This document shows, in pieces, positions 1 through 11,673 of a stretch of DNA of 64,000 bases; the first letter of the stretch is position 1, and each line of letters begins with the position of its first letter. The notes beneath the pieces were generated by a model, which had not been told where the DNA came from, made no database searches, and worked only from the letters and a program-made list of their open reading frames with translations. The DNA is taken from NCBI GenBank assembly GCA_016584495.1, contig WAID01000001.1, forward strand, positions 124,001 through 188,000, in the 5' to 3' direction. The DNA comes from Celoporthe dispersa. Lineage: Eukaryota; Ascomycota; Sordariomycetes; Diaporthales; Cryphonectriaceae. Position numbers and translations under genes: made by a program.

Positions 1-352
1 TATCGAATGTATTTGCTTGTTCGGATACTAGCTCTTCAAAAAATTAATGATTCTCGAATTCCAAAAGAAAAAGTATATAAATATTGCAAATTGTAGATAC
101 TGATACTTGGCCGAGCGCATATACATATTTCAATTTTTATAAAGTAATTATGCTGCACTATAAGAACAGGACCAAGAACACACTGAACTTGGGTGTAACT
201 TTTATATGCACGAAAACGGGAAAAGGAGGAAAGGGCACGAGTGCTAAGAATCTCATTACAGTCTGTCCCATAACAGCAATCATGGAAACCAGGACAATAG
301 CACATAATCCAAAAAAAAACAAACAAAAAAAACAGACTGTCCACGGTCCACA
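1..352. other. AT-rich intergenic sequence
   Basis: No supported gene. It is A+T-rich, with an A-rich tract near 310-333. It lies 3' of the minus-strand membrane-protein gene and may hold its 3' untranslated region. Confidence 0.5.
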
Positions 353-1762
353 TCAATTCTTCTGCTCTGAACCAACCAGAGTGGTTTCAGAATCATTCCT
401 TGGTCGATGGAGTAACTTCGCCAATGCTTCCTTTCCCTGACCATAACGACTGTGATAAGTTGAATATATCTCGACCTTGAGTGTCTCCGGACCTTTTCGC
501 CTGTGACCAAATAGGACTGCGTGTTCCGATTTGCTATCGCCATATCCGACACAACCTTCGTTGGCCAGAACCCGTGCTAGAGTTGCAGAAGTTTCACAAC
601 CGGTGCCCAAGCTGGTGTACCGAGCGGTGAGTGTCGCTAGCACAGTGTATAGCTGGTAGCACAGCCAGATATTTTGCAGAGGGACGGGCATCCAGATTGT
701 CAAACAGACTAGCTCCAAAGGAAATAAGCAGGCGAATAGGACGATGATTATAAGCTGTACGGTCTCGCGAAATCGGTTTCTCTTTGGATGTCCATAATGA
801 CGAGTAAACTGCAGAACCAGATTCGACGGTCCAGATAGAAGCATGAAGTTACTCTCAGGTTGGGGCAAGTGGACCTCAAAGTCGCAAGAGGGATCGGATG
901 TAGAAGTCGATTTAGAGTCGACGAGCGGTTCGCGTTCGAGAGCGAAAGCAGCACTGATGATACGTAGAACGAAAGGAACGATCCAGATGAGTGCCCAGAG
1001 AGACTGAAAGATTGAAGCGATGCTGATAGCGACGCCAATAGCACTCAGCTCGCTCCCAAAAATGGCCAACAGGGCCTGCAAGCCGGGAATTGCAGATTGC
1101 TCGCAGACGAAAGGGATATTCGAGTCCTTATCTTCTTCCGTAGCCATCGTGAATCGAAGGTGGCTTACCCGGATTTTGGCTCGTACGCGGACTTGTTCAG
1201 TCGTATGTATGATCTTCGGCAAAGCGGCCTCTAGACAACCCGGCTTGGAGGAGGGTTTTTGTCTTGCCTGCTCCAGTTCAGGTATTGGGAGAATCGCCAT
1301 AGTTCGAGCCCAAATGCAGTTTCGAAGGGGCTCTGTCAGCTGCTTGTGGCCTGTTCGGTCATACGCTGTGTATGTTGAGTGCGACCCAGGGAAGAAGGCG
1401 GTACCCAGCATATGGCCTTGTTCGCGACCTTTCAAGAGGCCGTGCTTGTGGATTGAATCGAAGATTTGAAGTGCTGCTTTCTGCATTGGTCCACCCATAG
1501 GCGTCAAAAGGGCCATCATCGGAAGCCGTAGAAGACTGAAGTTTGACAAGGAGCGTTGGGGCCAGAGCAAGCTCTCGAAATAAGACTCATTGACTGCCTC
1601 GGCACCAACATAGCCTAGTAGAACTCCGAAGGCTCCAAAGACATTGCTAGCTCCAGTAGAAGATACTGTATTGCTCCCCAGAAGTGGACTTGACATGATG
1701 ACTTGGGCGGTTGATTCCTGGGGGCTAAATGAAGAGGGGAGGAAAGCTGGAAATTGTGCCAT
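353..1762 (-). CDS. Fungal multi-pass membrane protein of unknown function
   Basis: A single reading frame of 469 aa that I do not recognise as a named family. A glycine/alanine-rich hydrophobic stretch lies near residues 38-55. A cytosolic-looking middle section follows (about 80-215), with charged and Ser/Pro-rich parts. Two strongly hydrophobic pairs come next, at about residues 225-275 (including LWALIWIVPFVLRIISAAFA) and 335-385 (including LIIIVLFACLFPLELVCL). The tail is hydrophilic and ends in EQKN. This suggests about four to five membrane spans with a soluble loop between them. The first ATG is at 1762, but a methionine at residue 23 is an equally possible start. No introns are needed. 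No neighbour within 3 kb hints at its role. Confidence 0.6.
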   Translation of the reverse strand: MAQFPAFLPSSFSPQESTAQVIMSSPLLGSNTVSSTGASNVFGAFGVLLGYVGAEAVNESYFESLLWPQRSLSNFSLLRLPMMALLTPMGGPMQKAALQIFDSIHKHGLLKGREQGHMLGTAFFPGSHSTYTAYDRTGHKQLTEPLRNCIWARTMAILPIPELEQARQKPSSKPGCLEAALPKIIHTTEQVRVRAKIRVSHLRFTMATEEDKDSNIPFVCEQSAIPGLQALLAIFGSELSAIGVAISIASIFQSLWALIWIVPFVLRIISAAFALEREPLVDSKSTSTSDPSCDFEVHLPQPESNFMLLSGPSNLVLQFTRHYGHPKRNRFRETVQLIIIVLFACLFPLELVCLTIWMPVPLQNIWLCYQLYTVLATLTARYTSLGTGCETSATLARVLANEGCVGYGDSKSEHAVLFGHRRKGPETLKVEIYSTYHSRYGQGKEALAKLLHRPRNDSETTLVGSEQKN

Positions 1763-4700
1763 ACTGAGAGTGGGGGTACTGCAGCCTCAAAAAGGTCCAC
1801 GGCAGTGCCCTCTATGCAGGCCAAGACAGATAAGGCTCCGAGATGCCTGTGCTATCGCTAATAGCAAAGTTCGGGGCAATGCAAGAGATAGCGGTGTGTG
1901 GATGGTGAGGGGTACACAGATGAGTGCATGCAGAAGTCTGTTGTCCCGTGGGGCTGCCCATATTTATGTACTGCCCTATGTTGCCACAATCTAGGAGATT
2001 CCCCAATCATTGAGCACCAAGTAAAACTAATGTGCTAGAAGCGTCACTGCCAGCGGTGCCACCAGTATTGAGGGGCTTAATCGCACTGTATACATAGTAC
2101 CTAGATACCTTTGGTAGCCTTGAGACCGGGTTTGAGGCAGGTCTCAAAGAGTCCCGCTTTACAACATTTTAGCTGCGACCGCTGCTTGGTTTTTTTTTCT
2201 TTTTTTCTTTTTTTCTTTTGTCTTTACACTGAATATCTCAAAGTTGGAATAGGATATATTTTGTAATGTATAGAATGTAAAACACGAGAGTGCAGCGCTA
2301 TCTTTCTACATAATACACTATGCCTCAATAATGTTTCCGTGACAGACATTAGATATGAGATATTTGTATAGAGTTGTTTTAGTATTGCAGTTATTTGAAT
2401 ATAATTCGTATGATATGTCTAAATCCATTTGAGGCGAAGTTCTATTTACCTCCTTGGTTGGAATGAACAACGGAAATTTGCTGTGCAAGACGAGAATGTA
2501 CAGTTGGTATTGACACATGTCTGCGTAAGTAATACATAATATATCGCACCGCCTGACCCTATACGATATTACAAGAAAATATACTTCTTCCTCCCAGAAG
2601 GCTAGGTTGGATTATGATCAATGCTTGCAATACTGAATAATCTATTATTCGAAAATTCGAGGTCATCTACCTCTGCAAAGAAATCCCTTGACTTCGACAA
2701 TTTGCGTCAGTCACACAACTCTTATTACACAACTCATCAATCTGGAATCAACATAGTGAAAATCGCGAGATAGCCATGCATAGAGGCCTTGTAAATATAA
2801 CCATCAGATCGGCTTGCATACTCTCTAGTCTCATCGCATATGGGAAGACTGGGAAGGCAGCTCATCCCAGGCTTTAGACCGTTTGCAATTCCTCGAACTT
2901 ACTCAACTGTCATGGTCTCTACTAGTCCCAATACTGAAGCGCCACTGAGGATTGGAAATTGCCATGATGCTGGCTTCTACGTATGGTTTTGTGCTATCGA
3001 GTTCGAAGGTTAGAACCGAAAAAATTTGAACAGATATACACAGTGTCAACGGGAATGCGAGACCTCGGATTTGGTGAATGGGTACTAGGCCGTGGTCGCA
3101 GCAAGGACCGCAGCCCACATCGAATCTGCCTTGCAATTACGCCTCACGATCCTGGTAAATGTTCTGACCTGCCATTCTAGTAAGATATCCCGCGGTGTGG
3201 TGTCATTTCGTCCTTTGCCATGGGTCAGCATTTCCTCCGTCTCCTCCAGTCAGTGCTTGAAAATGACCAACACACACTATGGCATCGCACATAGCAGCGT
3301 CTTCGTGTGTAGAGTAAGTCTGTCTAAGTGGGCCACCTTGGGAAAAAGGCGCACAAAACCTGGCCAGGTCTAGCGAAAACCTCCATCTGACAACTAGAAC
3401 ATAGATTCTGCCTACAGCACTCAGCCCGACGGCTGCTTAGAAATCGCGAGACTACTCGGTTGCTTTTAGCCTGGAGCCATTGTTGTCCTGCCTATCTCGT
3501 TTCTCAAAAATGCCCAGATTGTTTGTGAAAAGTACAACATCTACGCTAGTAGGATCGCCTGACCCTGTGACAGCCTCGACTATGCTTTGGATGATAGACT
3601 GAATCGAGCCTCCCAATTCATAAGCACCGGTGCACTTATGATGGATCGGACACCTAGAACCTGCCGAACTGGAAGACTTGCGGTGTACCGGTGCTCTTAG
3701 GACGGCACAGCCTTCGTGGCCTTTGAGAGGCGGCTTTGGAGGAGGAAGACAAGCTGTGCGAGGGCCAGTGAGTCACTGGCCTGGCCTGTGCGCTGTTGCC
3801 AGGCGCCTGCCGAGCAGTGTAGATAGCCTCAGCTTTCCAGCTGGCTTTTTTCTCTTTCCTTTCCTTTCCTTCTTTCTGTAGCGCGCCATAGCTCAATGAG
3901 AGTCAGTCCCATACAAGCTTCATATGATTACTTACGATGATGGTTTAAGAGGCGTTCGTCAAAGACTGAGCAGCCACATCACCCATGTCCCCCCTCTAGC
4001 GACAGGTCCTACCCTCTAGGGCCATGGACCAAAGAGTTGACCGTGCGTAAGACGAAGTGACTGGTCTTTTTCGGAGTAATTAAGCCATTATCTGATGCAC
4101 CTAGAGCCAATGGACACTTCTTACGCGAGACGAAGACACCGCCATTGGTGGTAGTGAGGCTTACTGGTATACTCTCATATTAATTAAACTTTTCATTGTT
4201 GGCAGCATCTCAAGGTGAATCCTCGGCAACTTAAATCTGCCCAGGTCGGACCGTTTTGACAGAAAGATGTCCATGCCGTGACACGGCTTGCACCAATGTC
4301 ATTTTGCTGATGGACACAGTGTGTATTCAGTATATAATTTGACTTATAAGTCGCTGCTATTAGTCTCTAGTGGTCTTACTTGCATGCGACTAAAGTACTA
4401 TGTACTATAGTATGTGGGCCCATGCACACAGCCATGTCACCCCACCCTTGACCGACATTCGGACCACAGTTGGGCGTCTGACCTGGGCGCACTTGCTCCT
4501 ATTTACACGATTCTGCCTTGCAAGGAAGGGGGAGGAGAGGAGACACGCCAGGTCGTGAAGCCGCCTAAAGCTTCTCGCATGGTTGTCGCTCCGTCCTCCT
4601 AGAGCCAACAGGTCATCAGCACCTACGGTGTCACGGGCGTGAGCAAAACGAGGCATATTATGCAAAATTTGGAATCCAAAGAAAATTTCTCACACAGAAC

Positions 4701-5107
4701 CTCTGGAGGATAGAAACTTGAGGAAAACCAAGTGGAATAGGCTGACGCTGCTGCTCAGTTGAGTCCACGTAACCTTTTCGCTCGCTTTATACTACATGCA
4801 TCTCTATTTTGATACTCATCTGGAAGTCATGAAGGTTTGGTAATGGAGAGGGACGTGGAGATGGGATTAAGTGATGGCAGTCAAGAAGGAGAAAGCGATG
4901 AAGGGTCCAATGAGTCTCATCGGATCAGCAAAAGAGTACCCTCTTCGTCTGATTCTTAACATCGCTCTGCTTGGTCCCGTTCTCAAGATATATGCAATCA
5001 GCTAGAAGAATTTATTGCTGGGCCGTTTATCTCTTGAGTGACCCGCAGCAGCTCTTCCCTACCTAATTGGATGAGGTGTACTTGACGACGATATATCAAG
5101 CCTATTG
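1763..5107. other. Gene-poor intergenic region
   Basis: About 3.3 kb in which I find no supportable gene on either strand. It contains a T-rich tract near 2190-2222, a CTTTC-rich stretch near 3847-3877, and a palindromic GTAC-rich patch near 4393-4412. Short open frames here have no recognisable domains and no splice-consistent continuation. Confidence 0.5.
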
Positions 5108-7691
5108 TTACACGACCATCCAGCCTACTTCGGTCGAGGGGGGGAGAGGTACGCCGAGTACTTCGTACTGTCCAATCTTTACAAGACGTAATCGAGGTGG
5201 CCTTAACTCGAGATTTTGCTGTTCCATAAGCTGTGCAAGTATTACACCTGTCTGGTATTGTCCTGATTGGAACAGTGCTACCGCGTATAGCGTGGCGCCT
5301 TCTGATATCTCGGCGAGGGTCTCGGATAAGTCGCTCGGCGAAGTCCTGCTCACGGTTCCAGTCATAGGTGTATGTGCCGCCGAGGCCGGTGGCTTGGTTG
5401 CCAAGAAGTATGTAATAGTTGTTTGGTAGCAGATTATGGGCTCTCTCGAGGTGGATACGGTCACAATCCCGGCACGGTCCATCTCGATGCTTGAGGTGGC
5501 AGTGATGGTCCACTCAGCCACGCTGGGGTGATCCTGCCTACCACATACCGGCGGTGCTGGTACGTTAGGAATACTTCCCACACTCTGCCTCGACCAGGCT
5601 GTAGGCATCACTGGAGAGATGGGAAGCATGCTTCCCTCACACCAGAGATAGCCACTGGGGTCTAGTCTCGCGGAGCTCTGTTCGGCTCGCTGTTGTGACG
5701 AGTGCTGTGAGGTGTAGAACAGGCCGCCGATCTTATCCGCAGCTTCACGTACAAAGGCGAGAGAGAATTCCCCGAGCAGCAGCGAGTCGCCCAAGTCACT
5801 AGGAGACCTCTGGAGTAGCTTCTGATACCAGTCCGTGACCCCAATAGCGGACATGATGGCTTCAGAGCGGTCACAATCCGTATATTGCCGAGAACCCACA
5901 GCCGTAAGAACACGCATGGGAGACAGGTCCATCAGAACAGTATCGAGCTGCGTTGCAAAGACCAGGTGCATAAGGTCCCTCACCCCATCCGGGAACGCGA
6001 GGGCATTCAGCCACCTGCGTATCGATGCCTCGCCGAGGCGTGGCCGCTCCTGTTTTGAGAAGGGCACGGCTTGTCGGTTCTGGTCAAGAGGGCTGCAGTA
6101 CCTCCATGCCACCGTCAGAAAGACGACAAGTGTGGTCAGAGTCAGCGGATCGTCCCCAGCCATACTGAGCTTTTGCCAGTCCCGTGAGTACAACTCGATC
6201 TCCGGACATAGTGCCGTCTCTTGCAGGGTCCATAGTGAGGTAAACCAGGGATCCGGTCTTGAAGAACGCTCACCCGCCAGGTCGTCCATGACAGACTTCA
6301 TCAGCTCGACGGGCCCGCACGCCGCCTCGATAAGGGCGTCCAAGGCTTCGTCGACGGCGGCTGAAGGCGCACGATTAGTCCGCTGGACGAAGCTGTATGC
6401 GAGCCACCGCAGGGCATTCTCAACGCCAGTCCACGAGGGGCATTGATTCATCCATGCGATACATCGCTTGGCGTGCCGGAATATCGCAGCTTGGCGGGAA
6501 ATCTCGATCCCCGCCCTCAGGTCTCCCCCGGATCTGCGGGATGCAAAACAGGTCGAACCAGACGTATCTCTCTCCTAAGCACTCTAACATATCCGGCAGG
6601 GCCCGGACTTCGTATAGAGCATTTTCTGGGACAGCCCAACGGACCCCAGGCACCTTGGCCATGCCGTCCTCGATCCTCCAGCGGCCCCAGGTATGGCTGA
6701 TACAGACGTAGTCAGGACACACTTCCAGGGTATGTACTTCGACGGTCCTCCGGAGGACGGCATCCCATAGGTAGAACGGACGATCCTGAGACTCGCGGTC
6801 GACTCTGTCGAACCATGTGTTGTCCGTCCTGACCGGGGCCAAATAAGCCGTATCGGCGGGTATGTCGTAGTGAAACACTTTTGCGACCGAAGAAGCGAAA
6901 CGCTGAGAGATGGCGATATGGCTCGTCTGCTGGCGTTGTTGCTGCAGCCTGATTAGACAACTGGCGCTCTCGTAGGGCTCCCAGCAGTGGGGATGAAACT
7001 CGTAGCAAAAGAGAGAAAAGCAGTTCTGGTGATACAGTGACTCGTCGGCAAGCGTCCTCCGTATGACCTCATCGTCGTTCAATGGCTGCAAGAGGTACTC
7101 GGTATGCTGCTGAGACTGCATGAACGCTCGAGCAGCCTGCACGAGTGCTGGGTCGGTGTACGACGAGTTCCACCAGTCCGATAAAGCGGCAAGGGCTGAT
7201 TCCTGAGCCTTTGAGAGCCCTTGGAGGAAGGCGGGCTGGCTGCGCGCCAGCCTGCGAAAGGCTTCCCACCCACCAAGGGCCGCCCCCCAGCTGAAGATCC
7301 TGTTGTCCACACGTGACTCCGCCGTGGTGTCCAGGAATCCGTCGAGGTAGACGGAGAGAGGAGCGCCGCCCATCTGGTCATCAGACATGGGGCTGTACAT
7401 GACCTCGCGCAAGCTCAGGAGGTCGCTGTGGTACTCTCGCTTCTCTGAATAAGCCGCCTGCCACGGTAGCTGAGGACGTGAGGCCACGCGCCTAGCTGCA
7501 TCAAGACTGTCATATTCTTTCCATATCTGCTCCTTCAGCTGCGTCTCCTCCGGCGACCACCTATAAAGAGCCGAGAGTCGACGGCCGACTGTACCCTCGA
7601 CCTTGGATCGCCATCGATCTAATGGGCTGAGACCACAGAAGTCCTGAACATCATATGCCAGACTGCGAATCCTGGCGAGAAGATTACCCAT
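5108..7691 (-). CDS. HET-domain protein (HET-1), reading frame interrupted once
   Basis: Heterokaryon-incompatibility (HET) domain protein of about 860 aa if the frame is rejoined. HET proteins trigger programmed cell death when genetically different hyphae fuse. The N-terminal 325 residues have no recognised domain. The HET core then follows: a YVCISHTWGRW block, WFDLFCIPQ, ISRQAAIFRHAKRC and PWFTSLWTLQETAL, all in family order. The first two blocks and the last two are in different frames. The switch falls at a C5 run on the plus strand at 6525-6529. Removing one base there restores a continuous protein through the conserved region, and the total becomes a whole number of codons. No intron fits. 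It could be an inactivating mutation, but similar one-base errors occur across this window, so a sequencing error is at least as likely. The start is the ATG at 7691 (MGNLLARIRSLAYD). Confidence 0.85.
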
Positions 7692-9094
7692 GTCTGAAGT
7701 GTATCAGTAATATATATATATATACGATGTGCCCAGCGTTTATATAAATCGATATTCAATATATAAATGAGGATCGTGTAAAAGGTCATGGAGATTTATG
7801 TCGAGTCTCCGACTTACCTCTTGCAGTGTAGAAAAGGAGGGAGTAGCGAGGCAAGGTACTCCTTCCTACATTAGCGGGAAAACTTGGGAAAGAAAGGCTG
7901 CTTATCGAAGGAAGGAACAGGGGGGGGCGCTAAGCTAGTAATATGGGGGAAAGAGAGGGGGAGGGTGCTTCCAGCTTCGTGGTGGGCTGCAGCAGGAAAA
8001 CCAGGACACAAATGTCAGAAGCCAGTGTCTGGCACTCCGGCTGACGTAGTCAAGGGTTAGGGCTAATACAAACAAGTTAATCACAGAATAATCGAAATGG
8101 TGAAGAAAATTCTAATAATAAAAAAAAGTAATTAGATTTTATACATCTCTTTGAACAAATTTGTCAAGAATGATACAAAGAGATATTAAGACCTCATTTA
8201 TATAAGAGGCATTCGGACCTTTTCTTTCTTTCTAGATGATTAAAGGCTCTCGCTTTTACCTGCCAAGGCTCCGACGGCTTGGGAGCTCTCCCGCCCGCCC
8301 CGGCTTTCTCTTTTTAAAGCATTTCGAAGAGTCCAAAGAATACTCTTCCCTATCAATGAGTTCTAAGAACTTCGTATCCTATTAGGGTTTTTCATCTCCC
8401 GAGTTTACGTGTTAGTCGTTAATTTAGTATGGATGGAGCGGCAAGAGTGGTTCTCCAGATGAAAACGACATGTGATGGCGGCCTCAGTATTGAAGCAGCA
8501 GGAAGTGTCATTCATTAAGCTAGGCCTCCACTGTCTCTGGCTGTGAAGCTATCTGGAGCTCAGGAGATGATTGTGGCTCTACCTTTTACGAGCCGTCATG
8601 TGCATATCATTGATCAAGGAAACGCTCTCTTTCTTGTGTTGACCCCCTCCGGCCGATCATGAGGTATAATGTCGATCTCGGGCAGGTATTGGATTTCTCT
8701 AACAGTCTGCTAAACTACTCAGTCAGGATGGACTGGCTCTATTTGTGCGACTAGGTAACATCCGGATAACCTGCGGTTGATACTATCACAAAGTGCATAC
8801 GTTACATGTGACACCGATGAGGACAGGTTATCAATACTCTGCGCAACGTCGATCAGCATCTGTAAATGTAATCTAAACCAAGTTTTGTTTTGATGTAATA
8901 CAACGGAAAGAATATTTGATCAAACAGGTTTATTCTGGTGCCATGGATCTTATAGGAGTGGCAGTTCCCCTCTGTTTCTATAGGGCCCTTATTGTACCCC
9001 CCGCTCGGTCGTAATATATCGAATTCCCTCCGCCAATACAATGTATACTATCCCCTCCAGGCTCAGCCTTCCGATGGATCAGACTAGCGCGATC
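7692..9094. other. Intergenic region between HET-1 and HET-2
   Basis: No supported gene. It contains a short TA repeat near 7712-7724 just upstream of HET-1, a G-rich patch near 7921-7965, and an AT-rich stretch near 8080-8220. The HET-1 promoter must lie here. Confidence 0.45.
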
Positions 9095-10756
9095 TCAAGA
9101 AATACGGCCCGCAAACGTCTTCCAGGCCAGCGTCTCCAAGGGCACTGTGATGCCCTCTTGGGCATGTGTCTCTTCTGACCACGTACAGATACCTAGACGC
9201 TGGCATTTGTTCCTGGATGCTGTGTCGTGTAACAATAATAAACCATATGTATCTCTTTCCTTCCAGCGAGAACCAACCAACATACGATCTAGTGTTCCAA
9301 GTCGCAGCACTGAAATTCTTTCACTGCCAAAAAGCCTCTTCAGACCCACCTCTATCTCCTCTTGCTTTTCGGTGCTGTTGTATGCTTCTTCTCTTGGGTT
9401 GAAGCGCACCAGGACCGGGTTGGCAGCAGTGATATAGTCGTCAACCATGATTCTGTATTTCAGCAGATCCGGTTTCTTCGATTTCCAATAGAGACACATG
9501 TCCTCGAATGAACATATTGGACCCTCAATGCGCATATACAGCCCAGTCGTGGCATCAGAACTCTGCCTGATATCGCAATCGACAGCTGCGGAATATGTAT
9601 TTCTGTCTGATAGATGAACAGCAAATACATCTGGGACGCGGGAGTACTGCGTGATCTGCCAGGTCTTGCCCTCCCGAGGCCGCTGAAGATGGACAAACAG
9701 CTGTCCTAGCAGCGCAGACTTGGCGTTGATGGCAACCGCGAACTCCTCTTCGAGCTCCTCAAACGTATATACCCGCGAGGTGTCAGCACCAGGAACAGCG
9801 GCGCCAACCCGGATGTCATAGGCCGCCATGATTCCATACACTTTGTCGAGTTCATGCGTCGTTCTCCGAAACCGGGCACTCCCGTACTGAACATTGGGGT
9901 TGCCTGAAGGCCTTGATACATAGCCGGCTTGTTGGATGCGCCGCGTCGTTTCTCTGTTCATCTCATCAAATCCTTGAGAATGAAACGGCCCGCATGGAAC
10001 CTCGAGGAATTCGAGCACTAGCCATAGCCTGTTGGTCAAGTCTGCCACCGTGACGACGCTGGTGGGTATATCCGGCCAGCGGTATTCAGGATTCCGTGGG
10101 TTCTGGACCCAAACAGCGTCACGGGAAAGGAATATCGCATCTTCTCTCAAGAATCCCTCTTGAAGGGTCCACAGAGACGAGAACCAAAAGTCGTCCAGCA
10201 CGGACCCAACGGCCTTGTTCACCGCCGCTGCCATTGCCGGTACGTCGCCATAGTCGATCAACACCTCGAACATATAGAAGCCGTATTTCAGGATTGGCTC
10301 CATAGCTGGCTGGAGAGAGGCGATTGGTAAGGTCCACAGCCAGACATAGGCCCGGTCTGCGTTGGCGAATATCCCCGCCTGCCTGCCAATCTCTTCCATC
10401 TTGACTGCGTAGTTCTCCTGGTCGATGCAGGCGATGTCGACCCAGACAAACCTGTTCGCTCCTGCGATCTTCTTGATAACCCGCTCAAAATCCGCAGCTG
10501 CGAACCGTGATCCGTCGATTGCTGGAATCCGCCAGGTGACCCCTTTAATGGCAAGGGATTGCCCCTGTGGCTTTGTGAATCGGCCCCATGTATATGAAAG
10601 GATGCTGTATCGAGGCTTTCTGGTGCCTGCGTAGGCATCGTCTCCTTGTCGTTCTACTGAGGTCATAGTCGAGACATCAAGGAGTCGTCGTGGCCATAGT
10701 TTTTCGGTTATCCAGCGCCCCGAAACATCACTCGGGTATGGTCTCGTTACCTCCAT
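9095..10756 (-). CDS. HET-domain protein (HET-2), intact
   Basis: A 553-aa single-exon HET-domain protein with an uninterrupted frame. The N-terminus (WPRRLLDVSTMTS) is close to that of HET-3, so the two are probably paralogues. The HET domain runs from about residue 48 to 215, with YSILSYTWGRF, FVWVDIACIDQ, EIGRQAGIFANADRAYVWL and FWFSSLWTLQEGFLREDAIF all present. A DxVYGIMAAYDIRVG-like block near residues 310-325 matches the usual region after the domain. The C-terminal half has no other named domain. Members of this family act in non-self recognition and regulated cell death. This is the second of four minus-strand HET genes here. The start MEVTRPYPSD at 10756 gives normal spacing to the HET core. 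Confidence 0.9.
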   Translation of the reverse strand: MEVTRPYPSDVSGRWITEKLWPRRLLDVSTMTSVERQGDDAYAGTRKPRYSILSYTWGRFTKPQGQSLAIKGVTWRIPAIDGSRFAAADFERVIKKIAGANRFVWVDIACIDQENYAVKMEEIGRQAGIFANADRAYVWLWTLPIASLQPAMEPILKYGFYMFEVLIDYGDVPAMAAAVNKAVGSVLDDFWFSSLWTLQEGFLREDAIFLSRDAVWVQNPRNPEYRWPDIPTSVVTVADLTNRLWLVLEFLEVPCGPFHSQGFDEMNRETTRRIQQAGYVSRPSGNPNVQYGSARFRRTTHELDKVYGIMAAYDIRVGAAVPGADTSRVYTFEELEEEFAVAINAKSALLGQLFVHLQRPREGKTWQITQYSRVPDVFAVHLSDRNTYSAAVDCDIRQSSDATTGLYMRIEGPICSFEDMCLYWKSKKPDLLKYRIMVDDYITAANPVLVRFNPREEAYNSTEKQEEIEVGLKRLFGSERISVLRLGTLDRMLVGSRWKERDTYGLLLLHDTASRNKCQRLGICTWSEETHAQEGITVPLETLAWKTFAGRIS

Positions 10757-11673
10757 ACCGGCGTCGACTCTGTAAAGGTGGTTGTTGTATGAGCTGTCGG
10801 CTGTTCGTTGCCGCTAATTCCGAAGCTGACATGGCGCCAGCAGTCGAGCTGTTCCTCCAGCTGCTACCCACTTTTGCCACTGCACCTCAGCGCCCCGAGC
10901 CTTTCGGGGCTTAGTCTCACTTGCACTGAGCTGTTCGTTTCTATCAGGTCAGAAATGTAATCTGACAGTTTCCACCGCTTTTGACGCTCCATTGCAGAAC
11001 CAGCGAGGATTGCAGATCCCTTGCCCTCCACGAATCTATACACTCCCGATCTTACCAGTCTCTCTAAATGGATGCTTCTGTTCCCCGAGCAGTGTTTTGA
11101 AACACCCAACTTAAGGACTGCTACAAAAGAGCTAAAACACCACATTTCTCAAACTGCTAATACTATTAGAACGCAGACCAACGAGATATTCTAGCACACA
11201 TCGGCATACAGCCGCAAACAAGTTCCATCACATCGACAGAATTATAGCTTTATATTAATGTTCAAGTAGGGACTGCTATTCCTAGATTTGATATAACATG
11301 ACAGTATACATTGGAATTCTGTGGCGGCTTCCACTGCTTTTCTCAGTTGGACCACATTTCGCTCTCTTTCTCTCTCTCTCTTTTTTTTTTTTTCTCTTCA
11401 AAAAAATAGGGTCGTCGATCGGCATCTTAGAGGATGAGTCTGGAGTTCTCTGTGTGACTAGGCTCTCGGTATTGTATGCCGAGAAAAACCCATGTTTTTT
11501 ATCTGACACCGAATGTTTTAAAAATTGCTCAACATTATTATATGTAGATGCATTATTGACTACGAAAGGAAAATACAACTTAAGACAAAGAGAGGGGGGA
11601 GGCAAGTTTTATAGGCCTCAAGCAGCTTGTTGTCATTTAGGCTCTTCTACATTTAATCAAAGCTATCTTCCCG
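10757..11673. other. Intergenic region between HET-2 and HET-3
   Basis: No supported gene. A 7-bp perfect-stem hairpin (GCCCCGA / TCGGGGC) lies at 10892-10910, upstream of HET-2. A long CT/T tract lies near 11355-11396, downstream of HET-3. Confidence 0.4.

Noticed and set aside
10892..10910. GC-rich hairpin as a terminator or small RNA
   Set aside because: Only a 7-bp stem, upstream of a protein-coding start in a fungus. Rho-independent terminators do not apply.
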